Shown here piece after piece: positions 24,579-36,945 of a stretch of DNA of 64,000 nucleotides. Positions within the stretch are counted from its first letter, which is position 1. Each line of letters starts with the position of its first letter. A model generated the notes under the pieces. It was not told the origin of the DNA, did not search any database, and saw only the letters and a program-made list of their open reading frames with translations. Origin of the DNA: Phallus indusiatus (lineage: Eukaryota; Basidiomycota; Agaricomycetes; Phallales; Phallaceae); contig JAQFWX010000002.1 in assembly GCA_027605045.1 (NCBI GenBank), forward strand, positions 1,612,001-1,676,000. The letters are read 5' to 3'. Position numbers and translations under genes: made by a program.

Positions 24579-25988
24579 GTTTAAGGCGGAAGGTATGTGT
24601 AGGTCGAAGGACAACGATGAAGATGAGGATGAGGATGAGGACTGGATTGAAAAAAGCGCAAGACGTGGGGACCTTTTTATCGGTCTGGAAAAGGAGAAAG
24701 GGGTGGATAAATCGGATGAAGTGCAGGGATAATGCACTAGTTTTGATTGCCTCGTGTCTTCTTACGAAGGAAAATGCAATTTAGTTTCGTGTCCAACGAA
24801 GGGTAGGGAAAGCTTGACCAGTCGCCCAAGTCCGGGGAATTGATTTCAATTGGGCAGGAGTCTTGATACTGATTGAAAGATATGCTTGGTTATCGTTTGC
24901 ACACACTGCGCACAATAGTTGTGTTTAATACAATGAATTACAGTATTAATCTTCTGCTCAAAACTTGAAGCATGCGTAATCGGGGTGTTTTAGGGGAACA
25001 TTCACCGGTCTGCGGCGTGGACAATAACAGCAAGGGACACTTGGCATGTACATACATCTACAGACCCCGCACTATCTTTAGCGAAATGGTCAAAAGATTC
25101 TGATTTGACCCCGACGCGTCATAAAACACGCTTTTGCGCCGTTCTTGGTTGCTCTAGTAAGGAAATCGCTTGCCGTTCAAGCCGAACTGGCATGCGGAGT
25201 AAGACGGCAGCCCGTGCCGGACTCTCGTTGGCCTTTTGACACTGGACAGCCACGTTGTTTTGGTGCGCGTGGCGTGTTTCTAGCGAATCGACATTAAGTT
25301 TCAAGTGCGAGTCTGGTTTGTGCGTGAGTACTTTAATTATTATTATGATATCAAATTGTGCAATTATTCTACTTTTGTACTCAACGTGCGTGATATAGAC
25401 ATGTTCGATGGCTAGCGTGCGAGTCTCAGTCAGTTCGAAAACCAGCTGAAGTATGCTAAAAAGTGAACTCTCTCGATCCCACTATTTAGTTCCTTTCATC
25501 ACTGTCGTTCATTTCCGGGCACGACTGGCGTTCAATATGGAATCTCAAATATGACAAGCCTTCTGGGAGCACGCATGTCTTCTCCATATTCGATTATGCT
25601 GCAATGATGTTGCCGTTTAATTCATACCTTCGGTGACGCTCTTAGCTGGCTGTGATCTCGGAAATTTACCGATTAAATGTCAATCTATCGATGCGAAGGA
25701 AACGAACGTTCGTGAAATGGGCTCGCACTGAACATCGCCCTGTGTTGGTTTTTTTATCTGAAATCCCCCTATAAGACTGCTAAGCCGCTCGAATACAGCA
25801 GCGACGTATTTTATACGTTGTATGTATGGGCAGACCAGGTTGACCGTTGTTCGTTGTTACGCAGAAGTCACATGGAATTGCGTCACTTTCGACTCCGTGT
25901 ATTCTGACGTAACCTAGTTTCGCATTACACACTTGACAACTTCTTTTCTTTTAACTTCTTCCTCTCTTCTACACCCCTCGTCTGCGCC
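24579..25988. other. divergent intergenic region, 1.4 kb
   Basis: This is the shared upstream region of the zinc-finger-like gene (-) and the transporter (+). A GATGAG/GATGAT-type short repeat lies near 24620-24645. A strongly pyrimidine-rich stretch (25930-25980) precedes the transporter start. No other gene is seen. Confidence 0.5.
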
Positions 25989-28900
25989 ATGCCTGCGTCG
26001 ACGAGTCGTTCGTGGTCGTTTTCGAGATCACCGGCATCGATTTCTGGACCTTTAATGCGGCGTGAAGCTCAGGAAGACGGTGGTGGCTTTGAGGACGTCG
26101 AACATACTCGATTGCAAGTACCATCTCGCAGTTTACAACCTAGCCCATTATTGCGTCATATGTAAGTACATCCAATGTTTTTTTAAGTAGGTGACGCAGG
26201 ACTTGTTAATGAGGCTATTCAGTCCTCGGGATGTTAGTAAAAGCTCACTTACGCCCGACGCGGATACACAAAATACCGCTCCATCCTTTTCTGATACACA
26301 ATCAAATATTCGAGCCAGTTCAGTTGAGCTATCTGGGATGAACTTCAAATCCTCTCTTTCCGTACCACAGACGCGCCCTTCAGGCCCTTCTGCGCTGTCA
26401 ATTTTGATATCCGAAAGCAGGGCCGCATCACGAGACTTGCTTCAAAGCGCTGGCCACCAAACCGACGACGAGCCCGAACCAGATGTAAACATTTCGCGGT
26501 CGAATAACAGAGATATTGAACATCAACAACAATGGCTACAGCGGCCACAGCTCCAAAAAAAACGCGAGATAGAGCGTCTGCACGCTATACCCTCGGAATC
26601 CGATTCCAACATACGCGCCGCGTCAATATCAGACAGGAGTGATGATAACGGGCTTCCTCTGCCAGCGACCGAGTCAACTCCGCTTATCTCACACTCTCAG
26701 CCGCACACCTTGCTTATCTCGCCGATACCCTCCCCATTCAATCCAGACTCCAAAAAAGGACCGCATATACCATCTTATCTTACATTTCTTCATGCTATAC
26801 CAGCAGTTATCTTCGGTCTCTTGATTAATATTCTTGATGGTGTCAGTTATGGAATGATTGTTTTCCCTACCACCGGAATTTTTTCAACTTTCGGAGGGAC
26901 AGGAGTTAGTATGTTTTTTGTTAGGTATATAACTTCTTCTACTTTTTTCAGTATTGACATCTAATCATTCCATATATCAGTACAGTCATCGCTCAATTGG
27001 TGTTTACGTTTGGAGGAAGCGGTTTTGCAGGTGCAAATGGAAGTATGATGATAGAAGTCGTTGTATGTTCATTGTTTGGTTGCTCAGTTTACATGAGTCA
27101 TATCACTAAATCTCTGCTCAAAGCCATTCTTTCATATTATAGCCACTAAAATCGCAGGAGACATAGGGGACTCCGATCCACAAGCTGTCATTGCAACAAC
27201 GATGATGGCATTTGCCCTATCCTCGGTTCTAACAGGTACTCAAACCGCATAACGCGTTTCAGATTACGAGCTTCAACTTAACTTAGGACTTACCTTTCTT
27301 GCCTTGGGTTTTCTCAATCTCGGTGTTCTCATCGGTTTTTTTCCGCGGCATATTCTGATCGGGTGAGTAATTCATTCGTCACTGAGAAATGAACGGCTGA
27401 CATGTTTGTATACACAGTTGTATCGGCGGCATCGGGATTTTCTTGATAGAAACCGGGTAAGACTCGAAAATTTGTGATCCGAATTTTCCTTCTTTAACAC
27501 GTGAGATATTAGATTTGAAGTCGCCGTTGGCATTGAGGAAGGTTTTGATTATAACTGGGAAACCTTTTCTCGCTTGTTTACATCTCACAATATCGCGCTT
27601 TGGGCACCCGCTTTGTGTCTTGCTTTTGGCCTGCGGCTTATTACCAAAAGATGGAACCATCAACTTTTGTTTCCATCATGTGAGATTATTATTTTGGAAA
27701 ACCGTCAGGTGCCTTTTTCTCAAGCTTTTTTTCTAGATTTTCTTGCTATACCTGCTGTGTTTTATATCGTGGTGGTCATAGGAAAATTTGACCTAAACGA
27801 GCTACGCAAGAACGGTTGGCTCTTTGACATGGGTAATGCTACCGAACCTTGGTATCACTTTTATGCATACTTCGGTCGGTTTTATTTCCAGTCCCAAACT
27901 CTGTATAAAGTGCTCATTCCTTCATAGACTTTCGTAAAACGAACTATCGTGTTTTGTTGGATACAATCCCTACTCAACTAGCCTTGTACATACATATATC
28001 TACCATTACGATTCATCACCCGACTGATATGCTTGCAGGCTCTTTTTCAATATCTTACACCCTCCGCTCAATGTACCAGCACTGGGTAAGAACCTTCACG
28101 GTCGTCGCTTTAGCATATACTGATATTATTTTCAGCGGTATCTCTCAACCAAGATATCAATACGAACAAAGAATTGGTTGGACATGGATATTCCAATGTT
28201 TTAGCAGGCCTGGTAGGGACTGTGTATGCACTTTTTTATTTCAACAACGTATCTTTTTGCAGCTTGTTGATTTCCCTTTTTAGGCCAAATTATCTTGTTT
28301 ATGTTAATACAGTATTGTGTGTTCTCAATCAATCAATCTGTGTACGAAAATTAATGGGATGATGAAACAGGTTTTATCGTGTTGGAGGCAATACACGGGT
28401 TGCTTCATTTTTGCTTGCCGTGGGAACGGCTTTATTGCTTTTAGTGGGGACTGGACCCATAGGATACATACGTATGTTCATAGCCCTGATGTTTAATATG
28501 AATCTCGGATATTGACGCTATCATTTCATTTCAGCAATAATGGTAGTAACTGCGTTGATCTTTGTTTTGGGTATGGATCTTGTCAAAGAAGTAAGTAGAA
28601 CATTGCTGCCAGTGTGTTTGATTGTAAAGGTTAACTTGATTTTAGGCTTTATGGGATACTTGGCCTCGAGCCAATGTGTGAGCGTTGTTTTGAGTTATGC
28701 AAAGCAAGTGTTCATTAGTTCATTTTGTTCTTTCTAGGACGGAGTATATCACCATCGTTAGTATAATCGTCTGCATGACGGTTTGGGACTTTGTAGCTGG
28801 TGTTCTGTTCGGTATAGTTGTCAGCTGTAAGTACCGGTATCAGATTTTTGAGAGAAAAAAATCACCCATTCTTTTATTTTAGGCTTCTTCTTTGTGGTCC

Positions 28901-30308
28901 AAAACAGTCGGGCCCGAAGTATACGGACAATATATTCCGGCAACTCTGCATTGTCTGCTGTACGCCGACCAGGCGGGCAACGAGAATACCTTCGCGAAGT
29001 CGCTAGACAAACTATTGTAATGAAATTACAAGGCAAAAAATATCCTCAGTGGAGTTTGACCGTAGTTTCTCAAACACTTTTATATAGGACATCTATTCTT
29101 CGGGACAATTGACGGGGTCGAGACTGAAATCAGAAGCTTATTGGAACCATCCGCATGGCTCAAGAATCCAATACGCTTTCTTATTCTTGATCTGACCTTT
29201 GTGGCTGGTATAGATCTTTCTTCTGCTGAAGCGTTTGTGCGGATACAGCGACTTTTATCTGCGCGTCAGATTATTCTTGTGTTTTGTGGATTTTCATTGG
29301 ATTCCGAAATTGGGAAAGCATTGAAAAATGTGGAATTGTTTAAAGAAGATGGTGTGGAGTTGTTTTTGAATTTAAATGATGCGTTGGAATGTAAGGGTGT
29401 TTTCTTGCTTTGTATAGTCGGATTACTGAAGGCGATTTTTTATCTCGGGAATGTAGGGACGGAAAATGCTTATTTGAAAGCTTGGTTTGCTTCGAATAAA
29501 ATTGCAGATATCCGCGATCAAAAAATAGGTTGGTTTCAAATAATGTATCAGTTGTTCTGAAGTAACCTTCGTACTCCAGTTTTCTCTGGACGCAGGAGTT
29601 TTCCATCCGAATACTTAGCTGGTTCTGCTGCGCGATCGCCTCGTCGTTCCCAACTCTGGGATGCTGGAGGTCGAATCTTACAAAAAGGTAAAAAAAATCT
29701 TATTATCACATCATGCATATAATCATATCATACATAGATTCAGACCCTTCACATGCCGAAGTTTCCGACCCACAAGGTGATCTATTACTGGAAACACTTA
29801 CAAAAGCATTTTCGTCGTATGGGCCATTTGATCCAGACACGTATCGGCCGTTAACAGCATACTTAACCCGCATCACAGTCGATGAAGGGGAAGTTCTCTG
29901 GCGACAGGGTGAACCATCAGATGCATTATATCTCATCGAAAGCGGCGTTTTAAGAGCATCTTATTCATTTCTAAACACCGCTGAGGTTCAAGAGGAATCC
30001 ATGGTTCCTGGCACGGTGGCCGGAGAGTTATCTGCTGTCTCAGGGATGGCGAGAAATGCCACAGTCGTTGTCGAACAAGATGCTGTGTTGTGGAAGTTAA
30101 GTATGGATGAACTCAGACGGATGGAGGTTGAGAATCCGGGTTTAGCACAGGCTTTTATAAGGCTGATTTTGAAATGTAAGTCTTTGTTGTTGCTCTCGCT
30201 GTTGTTATTTTTGTTTTTTTCAATCTGACTCATGGGCTATCTTACCTCGGTTTAGCTGCGAAAGTAGAGTACGATATATTACTAACCGCTTTGGCTGCGA
30301 GACAATGA
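25989..30308 (+). CDS. SulP/SLC26-type transporter with STAS and cyclic-nucleotide-binding domains (Ygr125w/Vsb1-like)
   Basis: A many-exon gene encodes roughly 1,000 residues. The cytosolic N-terminus (about 260 residues, Ser-rich) is followed by a SulP membrane domain of about a dozen helices, beginning LHAIPAVIFGLLINILDGVSYG. It includes FTFGGSGFAGANGSMMIEVVPF, LGFLNLGVLIGFFPRHILIGCIGG, PALGVSLN and the helix before VVQNSRARSI. A STAS domain follows (LQGYLFFGTIDGVE, RFLILDLTFVAGIDLSSAEAF). The last domain is cNMP-binding: GEVLWRQGEPSDALYLIESGVLR, then GELSAVSGMARNATVVV, which keeps the Glu and Arg of the phosphate-binding cassette. This SulP-STAS-cNMP order matches yeast Ygr125w/Vsb1, a vacuolar-membrane protein linked to basic amino-acid storage. 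Substrate and location here are inferred from that relative. The ATG at 25989 follows a pyrimidine tract; the first intron is 26162-26222. Confidence 0.88.
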
Positions 30309-30644
30309 CGCTATTTTTACGTTAATACGATCATTTCTTGGGATATTGTTTTATTCGAGCAATGAGCGGTTTGATTGCTGAGACTTCGATATGAAAAACA
30401 TAGATAACTCAATGAACGAAAATCATCTGATATAACTTTGATCCTAGCTCAAGTTTTGGGATGTGTCATAGAATCGGAACTGGCTGTGGTCGCAGTCAGC
30501 AAGGTCCAAATGCGTGAAACGGAATACAGTTGATGTGTGATAAATGATCCGAGACTTATACTTTGCAGATAGGATTGCCTCATGATAAAGGCTGTGACAC
30601 ACACAAATCAGATCAAGTTAGTTAACAATTTGAAATAACAGCTC
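30309..30644. other. intergenic between convergent genes
   Basis: The 336 bases are flanked by the 3' ends of the transporter (+) and the GH74 gene (-). Only untranslated-region-like AT-rich sequence was seen. Confidence 0.5.
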
Positions 30645-33600
30645 TCAAGCCGTAGAATAAAAGATGCCACGTCCGTTAGTGCCCACATAGACCCTGTAAA
30701 AAGAGCATCGCACGTTTAGTTGATCGGATCTCAAGTGCATTGTGAAGCAAACTTGCCGTTTATAAGTATGCGGATCCGCGGCCAAAATTAACGAATCCGC
30801 GCTTCCAAAGCCGTGTTGGGCATCGCTGATCTGGTACCAATCAGCACCATTATTGTCGGTGTGCCAAAGTGCGTTTTTGCCCTCAATAGTCGCAGCTGCG
30901 TACAAAGCGAGAGGGCCGTTGGTCGTAGCAGGAGCGCCCAATGCCAGATTCCAAGCGTTCGTCACGCTAGAAAGAGGAGTAGCGGTTTTACCGTAATTCG
31001 TGGAATGGAAGATACCAGTGCTAGTTGAGATCCATAACTCGCCGGCGACATTGGGGTTGACGGCGATGGCATATGCTGAACCTGTAAAAGCAGCCGCCGC
31101 AGTTGACCATTCGGCTCCCGAATTAGTGGTGATGTAAAGCTTGTTTCCAGAGGCCGCGTATAACACTGTTCCGTTCACTTTGTCAGCTGCGATGGCTGAG
31201 CCAGCGGGTAGACTCGTGATGTTTGTGAATGTTGTATAGTATTGGGAGATCATGACGTTTGTTGAAGGAGAGCTGGGTACCCAGAGTATCGTGTTGCTGT
31301 CGGCGGAAATGGCGACTTTGCCACCGTATGTACCGAGTTGGGCAGCATAAAGAGCGTTCCAAGTGTTTCCTCCGTCGCCTGATAAGGCAATTTGGGGATC
31401 TGTTGACCCAGAAACGCCACCAGCACGAACGATGATCGATGGGTTGCCTCCAGCGTACTACAAGGATGATTACGCATGTGAGTGATACGATTTCACAAAA
31501 AAAAAATGAATAAGGTTTACGTCAATGCCACTAGTAGTTGGTTCAGATTAGAAAAATGTCCAAAAAGGGGGATATTGGACACACTGACGTGGTAGTGCCA
31601 TAATCGGGGGTCTGGAAAGCTGTTGCAGGTGGAGTATTCAAATTAGTATGCAGGAATCCTCCAATGTCTCCTACGACGGATAATAACGGGCCGCCAACTG
31701 GAGGTGCAATCAGATCCTCAACCGAAGTTTCTTCAATACCAGTAGCGAGAGACTCCAAAGTAACATTTTGGACGGAAGAATCCCATTTCAAAAGATCATG
31801 ACCGCCCATGATAGTCTCACCAGTTCCGTACAGCCAGTGGTTGGAGTCGAATGGGTCTATGGAGAGACCCTCAATCATCCTATATGCATTATTTTTTAAG
31901 GGTCTCAATCTTCGCGAAACATTGATGGATTTGACACGAACCAGCCGACCAGTTTTTCTGAAACATCAGTATCTCCCAAGGGATCTGACAATGAGATTAT
32001 GAGAGTGTAACTAGTCGGGACAAAAAAGTATCTATACATACATCCAATCCAAGGTGCTTGAGAGACATTAAAGGCAAAGCTGAAATATAATATAATGTCC
32101 GCGTGTATTGTATCTGAGAATGATAACTCACTATCGATTTATGACTGGATAATCTCCCCACGCCCAGAGTGTTGTCCACGTATTACCTAAATAGTTTAAG
32201 AGAACTAATTTCCGCAAAACTACGGTAAACCAGACACTAACCACCGTCCAAGCTACGGAAGATATTCGCATCTTGAAGAAGCTGTCACATAGTAGTCCAA
32301 ATCAAAACAGGATTTAAAACCGAACCTGGCCACCTGTATAGGAAGGTTTGAATGAAACCAGACAGGAATATCGAAGGTTAAACTTACCATTCATTCAACG
32401 CAGCCACCATGACGGTACCAGGTTTTTGACGGTCAATGGTCAGTCCGCCAAATCCGTAGTATAGATCGGAGACTGCTAAAGCAGGAGTGATGTCCTTCCA
32501 TGTGCCACTCGTGACATCTACCGAGTTTAAATGTCATGAATGCGAGGTGGACTTAAGAACAATTGTCTGGACATACTAAACTGTATATAGGAATCTCAGC
32601 GAAGGCATTTGTACTTGTAAATGTAAACGAACCTTCTGAATATAACCCGCTGTGCCGTCGTAGGGACCGGCACCATTAGCATATGACACATACAAAGACT
32701 TCTCGGCTTCTGAGAAAACACCTTTATGGGGAATGAAACTGTTATTCTGGCCGCTGACAGGAGACCCTGTTGCAGCAAATGAGCTTTGAGCTTATCACAA
32801 TGAAAGTGCTTCCATTTCCACGTACACGTAGAACCACCATTCTCACTTACAAATACGTTGTCGGATCCCATGTTCGCCACACCGACGAATATCCGAGAGG
32901 AACCTGAGGAAGTCTTGGAGGTCGGATCAAATGTAACCCAACTAAGGCCGATGATGTCACTGTTGTATCCCTATTGGAAAAAATCAGAGCGGTATTAACA
33001 CAAAGTATTGACGGCTATCATTTTTACTGTGGTATCAGTAGGATCGGGAATATAAGTTCCAACACTGGGGAAGGAAGTTACGTTGACCCAAGTAGCGCCA
33101 GCGTTTGTACTCTTGTAGAGACCGTGACCAGAACGAGTACCGAAAAAGAGGATATTGTTATTATTGGGATCGATGGCAAGTCGTTCCCCTTTATTTATTT
33201 TATTTTCGCTGCCTGAAAGACATAAGGAAATGTAGATACATACCTAGTCCACGTCCAGGCATGTTCCCCCCAACTTTGAATGGCAGTGGTGTGGCAGTAA
33301 AATCGTCACCCTTGTTCGTAGATTTCAAGATGGAACCATTGTTTGGATCCCAAGAATTGGTGTATGCACCGACGGCGAGGTAAAGGTTGTTGGGGTTGAC
33401 TGGATCACTTTATTCCAAATTTCACAAGATCATGATATCGATTAATTTCGACACTTACGTCGCTAACGCGTCAATGCCCCAATAGTCCCTAAACAGAGTT
33501 AGAATATGGCTTTAAACAAACCAGCAAAGGAAAAGAAATAACCCGTACCAGGTCGTGTCATTTGCGAAATCAGTTAATGGGGTCCAGGTATCATCTGGAT

Positions 33601-33863
33601 TGAGTCGATAGGCGCCACCAATATCAGTTCGAGCATAAGCAAGGCCTTTTTGAGAAGGATTGAAAACGATGTTAGGTACAAATCCTCCTCCACCTATTTT
33701 ACGCAGCCTCGGTGAGTTTTCCTACGATGCACTACGCAGCAAAATCGAACTGACCTCCAATCCTAACATTCTGCCATTTTAGAGTTTGTGAACCAATCGT
33801 AGCAAATGCTGTAGGCCATAATAATGCCAAAGACACGAAAGGAGCAAACACTCTCAGGAACAT
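30645..33863 (-). CDS. secreted xyloglucanase, glycoside hydrolase family 74
   Basis: The gene is split into many exons on the minus strand and encodes a protein of about 730 residues. The start at 33863 gives a signal peptide (MFLRVFAPFVSLALLWPTAF) followed by WQNVRIGGGGFVPNIVFNP, the typical GH74 entry. Two seven-bladed propeller halves with Asp-box-like repeats (STNKGDDFT, STNAGATWVN, SENGGSTW, SGDGGNTWN, TTNSGAEWS, HTDNNGADWY) follow. The catalytic aspartates are expected in YARTDIGGAYR and in VVGDIGGFLHTN, both seen. The protein ends with VGTNGRGIFYS and has no family-1 carbohydrate-binding module. GH74 enzymes cut the beta-1,4-glucan backbone of xyloglucan outside the cell. Endo versus exo action depends on loops I did not assess. 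Context does not suggest a cluster, although the next gene is also a secreted protein on the same strand. Confidence 0.92.
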
Positions 33864-36800
33864 TGTTTTTTTTCACTCTCGTTGGGACGAGACAGGGTCA
33901 GTGCTTTTAGGTTTACATTTTATACTCATGGACAAGGAGATTTTTAATAGTATAACAGGTCAAACCGGCTCTTTACAAAGACAAAGATATTTGCCACTGC
34001 CAGCAAAAACTGCAAAGGGCCGAGGTGAGTGCGAGATTCACGACGAGGATTTTCGGGATTTTTTTCGCGCACGTGACTGTTCGCGGAAGCAAAATCTCTT
34101 GAGAGACGGCCATCATGACGAGCTTGAAAAAGCTTGCTCACCAAAGCCCGATTGTCGTATCAAAATATGCATAATTTTGTGTTAAAAGATGTACGCTGTG
34201 ACTTCGGAGTCTTCGTAAACACATGGAAGGCAATCTGCGTAATGTGAATCGAATCTTTTGGGAACTTTCAAAAACGTCACCTGAAGCTAATCCTCATTCT
34301 GCTCAGATCCAGAATCTGCCTCTTTTTTAGCGTGAAACGTTACACTTGTAACCGTTGGTGGCCCTGTTGATGCTCAACTGAGTCTTTATATTATTGGAAC
34401 CCATGACGTCCTTATGGCCTTCTCGATATTAGTTCGGCATTTCGAAATACGGACGGATTTTTCCAATCACTCTCATTTGAGCTCAACTTGAGAGATTGAT
34501 ATCGCGACAATACTTGTGAACGGGACAAGAGGTATTCACACCAAATACGTAAATAGATGAGTTAAGTGTGCCCATACAGTTTACATCTTCAAACGAAGCT
34601 GAAGCTAATTTCATATGTATTTATACTCTAGGCACCCTATGCATCTTTGCAAATACATTAAAGACTTACCATTCATATGTCTCCCGAAGTTCAAAGGAAA
34701 TCCATCTCGATCTCAACTCCTGTCCTTTGTTCACGAATCAATGAATACAGACTTAGCACTGTCCTTCGGCTGTTTGTCATCTTTTCATAAAAAATGCGAC
34801 GCGTGGTATGGATGCACCACCAATTCAATACGGTCTCTTTTTGCGGCTGTTCCAATACACGGGAATGCCATTGATTGATTTCACTTAACAGACTATACAG
34901 AACATTGTCCATTGCTATATATAATCGGCTATTCAGAGATCGAACCATTGCAAAGCACGAGCCTGCGATCTGTGGATTACATTTAGAAGGGGCTTCAGTC
35001 TTGTTAGCGCTGTGGATCCCAACTCCACCTGTAAAAGGCCAACCTAACCTAACCTAACACTCTTGAATGAATTGAGATCATTAACATGCGCATAGTTTGG
35101 TTTGCCATCTACCCTTGATTTCGAACAGAGCTACCCATTTGACTGCGTAGCATGGTTCACGCATCCCACGACTTTCCGGCTTTGGTCGGAGATCCCCTAT
35201 GGTTAAACCATTTGCTGATATTGTTTGAGCATGACAGATATTGCGGCTATGATCATTCATTCTTTTTTATTTAGGTATTTATTATTACTCATACTGGCTA
35301 GTCGTTCAATTTATCAATTTGTCCGGCACTCGCTCGCCTCCCCCAACCTGATCTCATATTTAAGGTTAGATTTTCCTCTTCCCGATCACATTAGGAGCTG
35401 ATTCACTTTATATTTGACATTAATAAATATATATGACTTTGAGCGCGAAAATTATGAGAACCCCATTAAGGACGGTTCCTTACTGTAAGGAGCAAGCTAA
35501 CTGATAACTCGCTTCTGGGTTTCCTGAAAACAGAACAGGGTTGCTCGGAAGCCAGGTTCACGAAACCATAACATCATTGTAAGCAGTAATTTGTTGTCTA
35601 TGACACATCAGTTAACATTTTACAAAGAAGTCCTTTTCAATCCATGCGCTTTAAATATATCTAATGATATATATACGGCCCGGGGGCTTGTTCAAAATGA
35701 TCTGAAACGCAAACCGGATTACCGTCAACGTTTATAATGAAATTCTTCATAATTAATAAAAGCAACCCGAAGCTCAATGGCAAGACAATGATAAGACTTA
35801 CGCTAGGTTTTTACGATGAGCTGAATTTGCAAATCAAAGATCTTCCCGAAAGGCTGAAAAAAAGGCAAGGCAACTACTACGATGTTTCTTATATTAAAGA
35901 TTAATGAAGGAATCTCTGATTCACTGAGACCTTTTCAGATAACGCGTCGTCACGCGATTCATAACTAAAGGCCAACCTAACGAAAAAGCGATTTTCGGTG
36001 AAAATTACGATATTTCAATCTTTAAGGTCTTTTAAGGTTGTAGGATTCTTTAATAATATTAAGCCCTCTGAGCCCGCCCAACCTTCCTAAGCAAGGCAGA
36101 TTACTGTCGAAATTTAATTAATATGGAAAGAAACCGTCATTCTGACATCGCGTACACACTCCGCAGGGCGCAAAGTAAGACTTGTATCATTTCAAATGCA
36201 CATAGACGCACTGTGACCAGACAAATGACAGGACAAAACTTATGGCACGCAAAGATAACATAATATTTCGCATCCAAAATCTAACATTTCCGAATCTTAT
36301 TCATTTAAAATCAAAAACACAAAACCCAGAAAGACTTTATATATCAACGAACATGGAAAACGAGACAAAAAGAGAAAAGTAACAAAACCAGGCTCTACGG
36401 GACCACAGAACCGCAAAACAAAAATTTCGACGAGATTCCCCTTCTACTTCCATAAAACCGAGTGAGAAGAAAATGATTCCAGCATATATCTATCCGACAG
36501 ATGGAGTTCCAGTGAAAGGTTTGAAGGGGGGAAAAAACGTCATGACCTGACGCCTTCAAGGCTAAGCTGACGCTGACGAACGACCACTGGTCGAGAAAGA
36601 AAAAAACGGAATAACAGCAGAAAAATCAAGCTAAACAACTGGGAGACGACTTGGGCTGACAGAGAAGAGAAAGGAGAGGGTATCCGTAAAAATTTCAAAA
36701 AGGAGTCATTCCTTGGACCAATCAATGGGGGTTAATCATACGTGAGAAAAACCACACAAACGCCGGTTTGTTCCTCTTCATATAAGCATATCATTGGCAT

Positions 36801-36945
36801 TTCTCATCCGATTGAACGCTCTAGCACGGGCGTGATGAGAGCTGATAGCAGCATGCTTAATGGGTGCGGCTCTGAAATCATAGATAACAATACATTAAAT
36901 TTCAATGATATAAGGGCACTTGATGGGAAAAAAAAAATTGATGAC
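33864..36945. other. intergenic, 3.1 kb; GH74 promoter and DUF1996 3' region
   Basis: No supportable gene occurs on either strand. The stretch has three tandem CCTAA-type units at about 35041-35057 and a second copy of the word AAAGGCCAACCTAAC at 35967-35981. The first few hundred bases are the GH74 promoter. The right-hand end is probably the 3' untranslated region of the DUF1996 gene. Confidence 0.45.
35036..35058. repeat. short CCTAA tandem repeat
   Basis: About three and a half copies of CCTAA follow AGGCCAA. It resembles, but is not identical to, the CCCTAA telomere-type unit, and it is far too short to be a telomere. Confidence 0.5.

Noticed and set aside
35036..35058. CCTAA repeat as an internal telomere or chromosome end
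   Set aside because: Only three to four units of a five-base repeat, flanked by ordinary sequence; the telomere unit in most mushrooms is TTAGGG.
35034..35981. Exact 15-base word repeated at 35034 and 35967 as a possible element boundary
   Set aside because: In 64 kb one or two chance pairs of this length are expected, and the flanks do not match.
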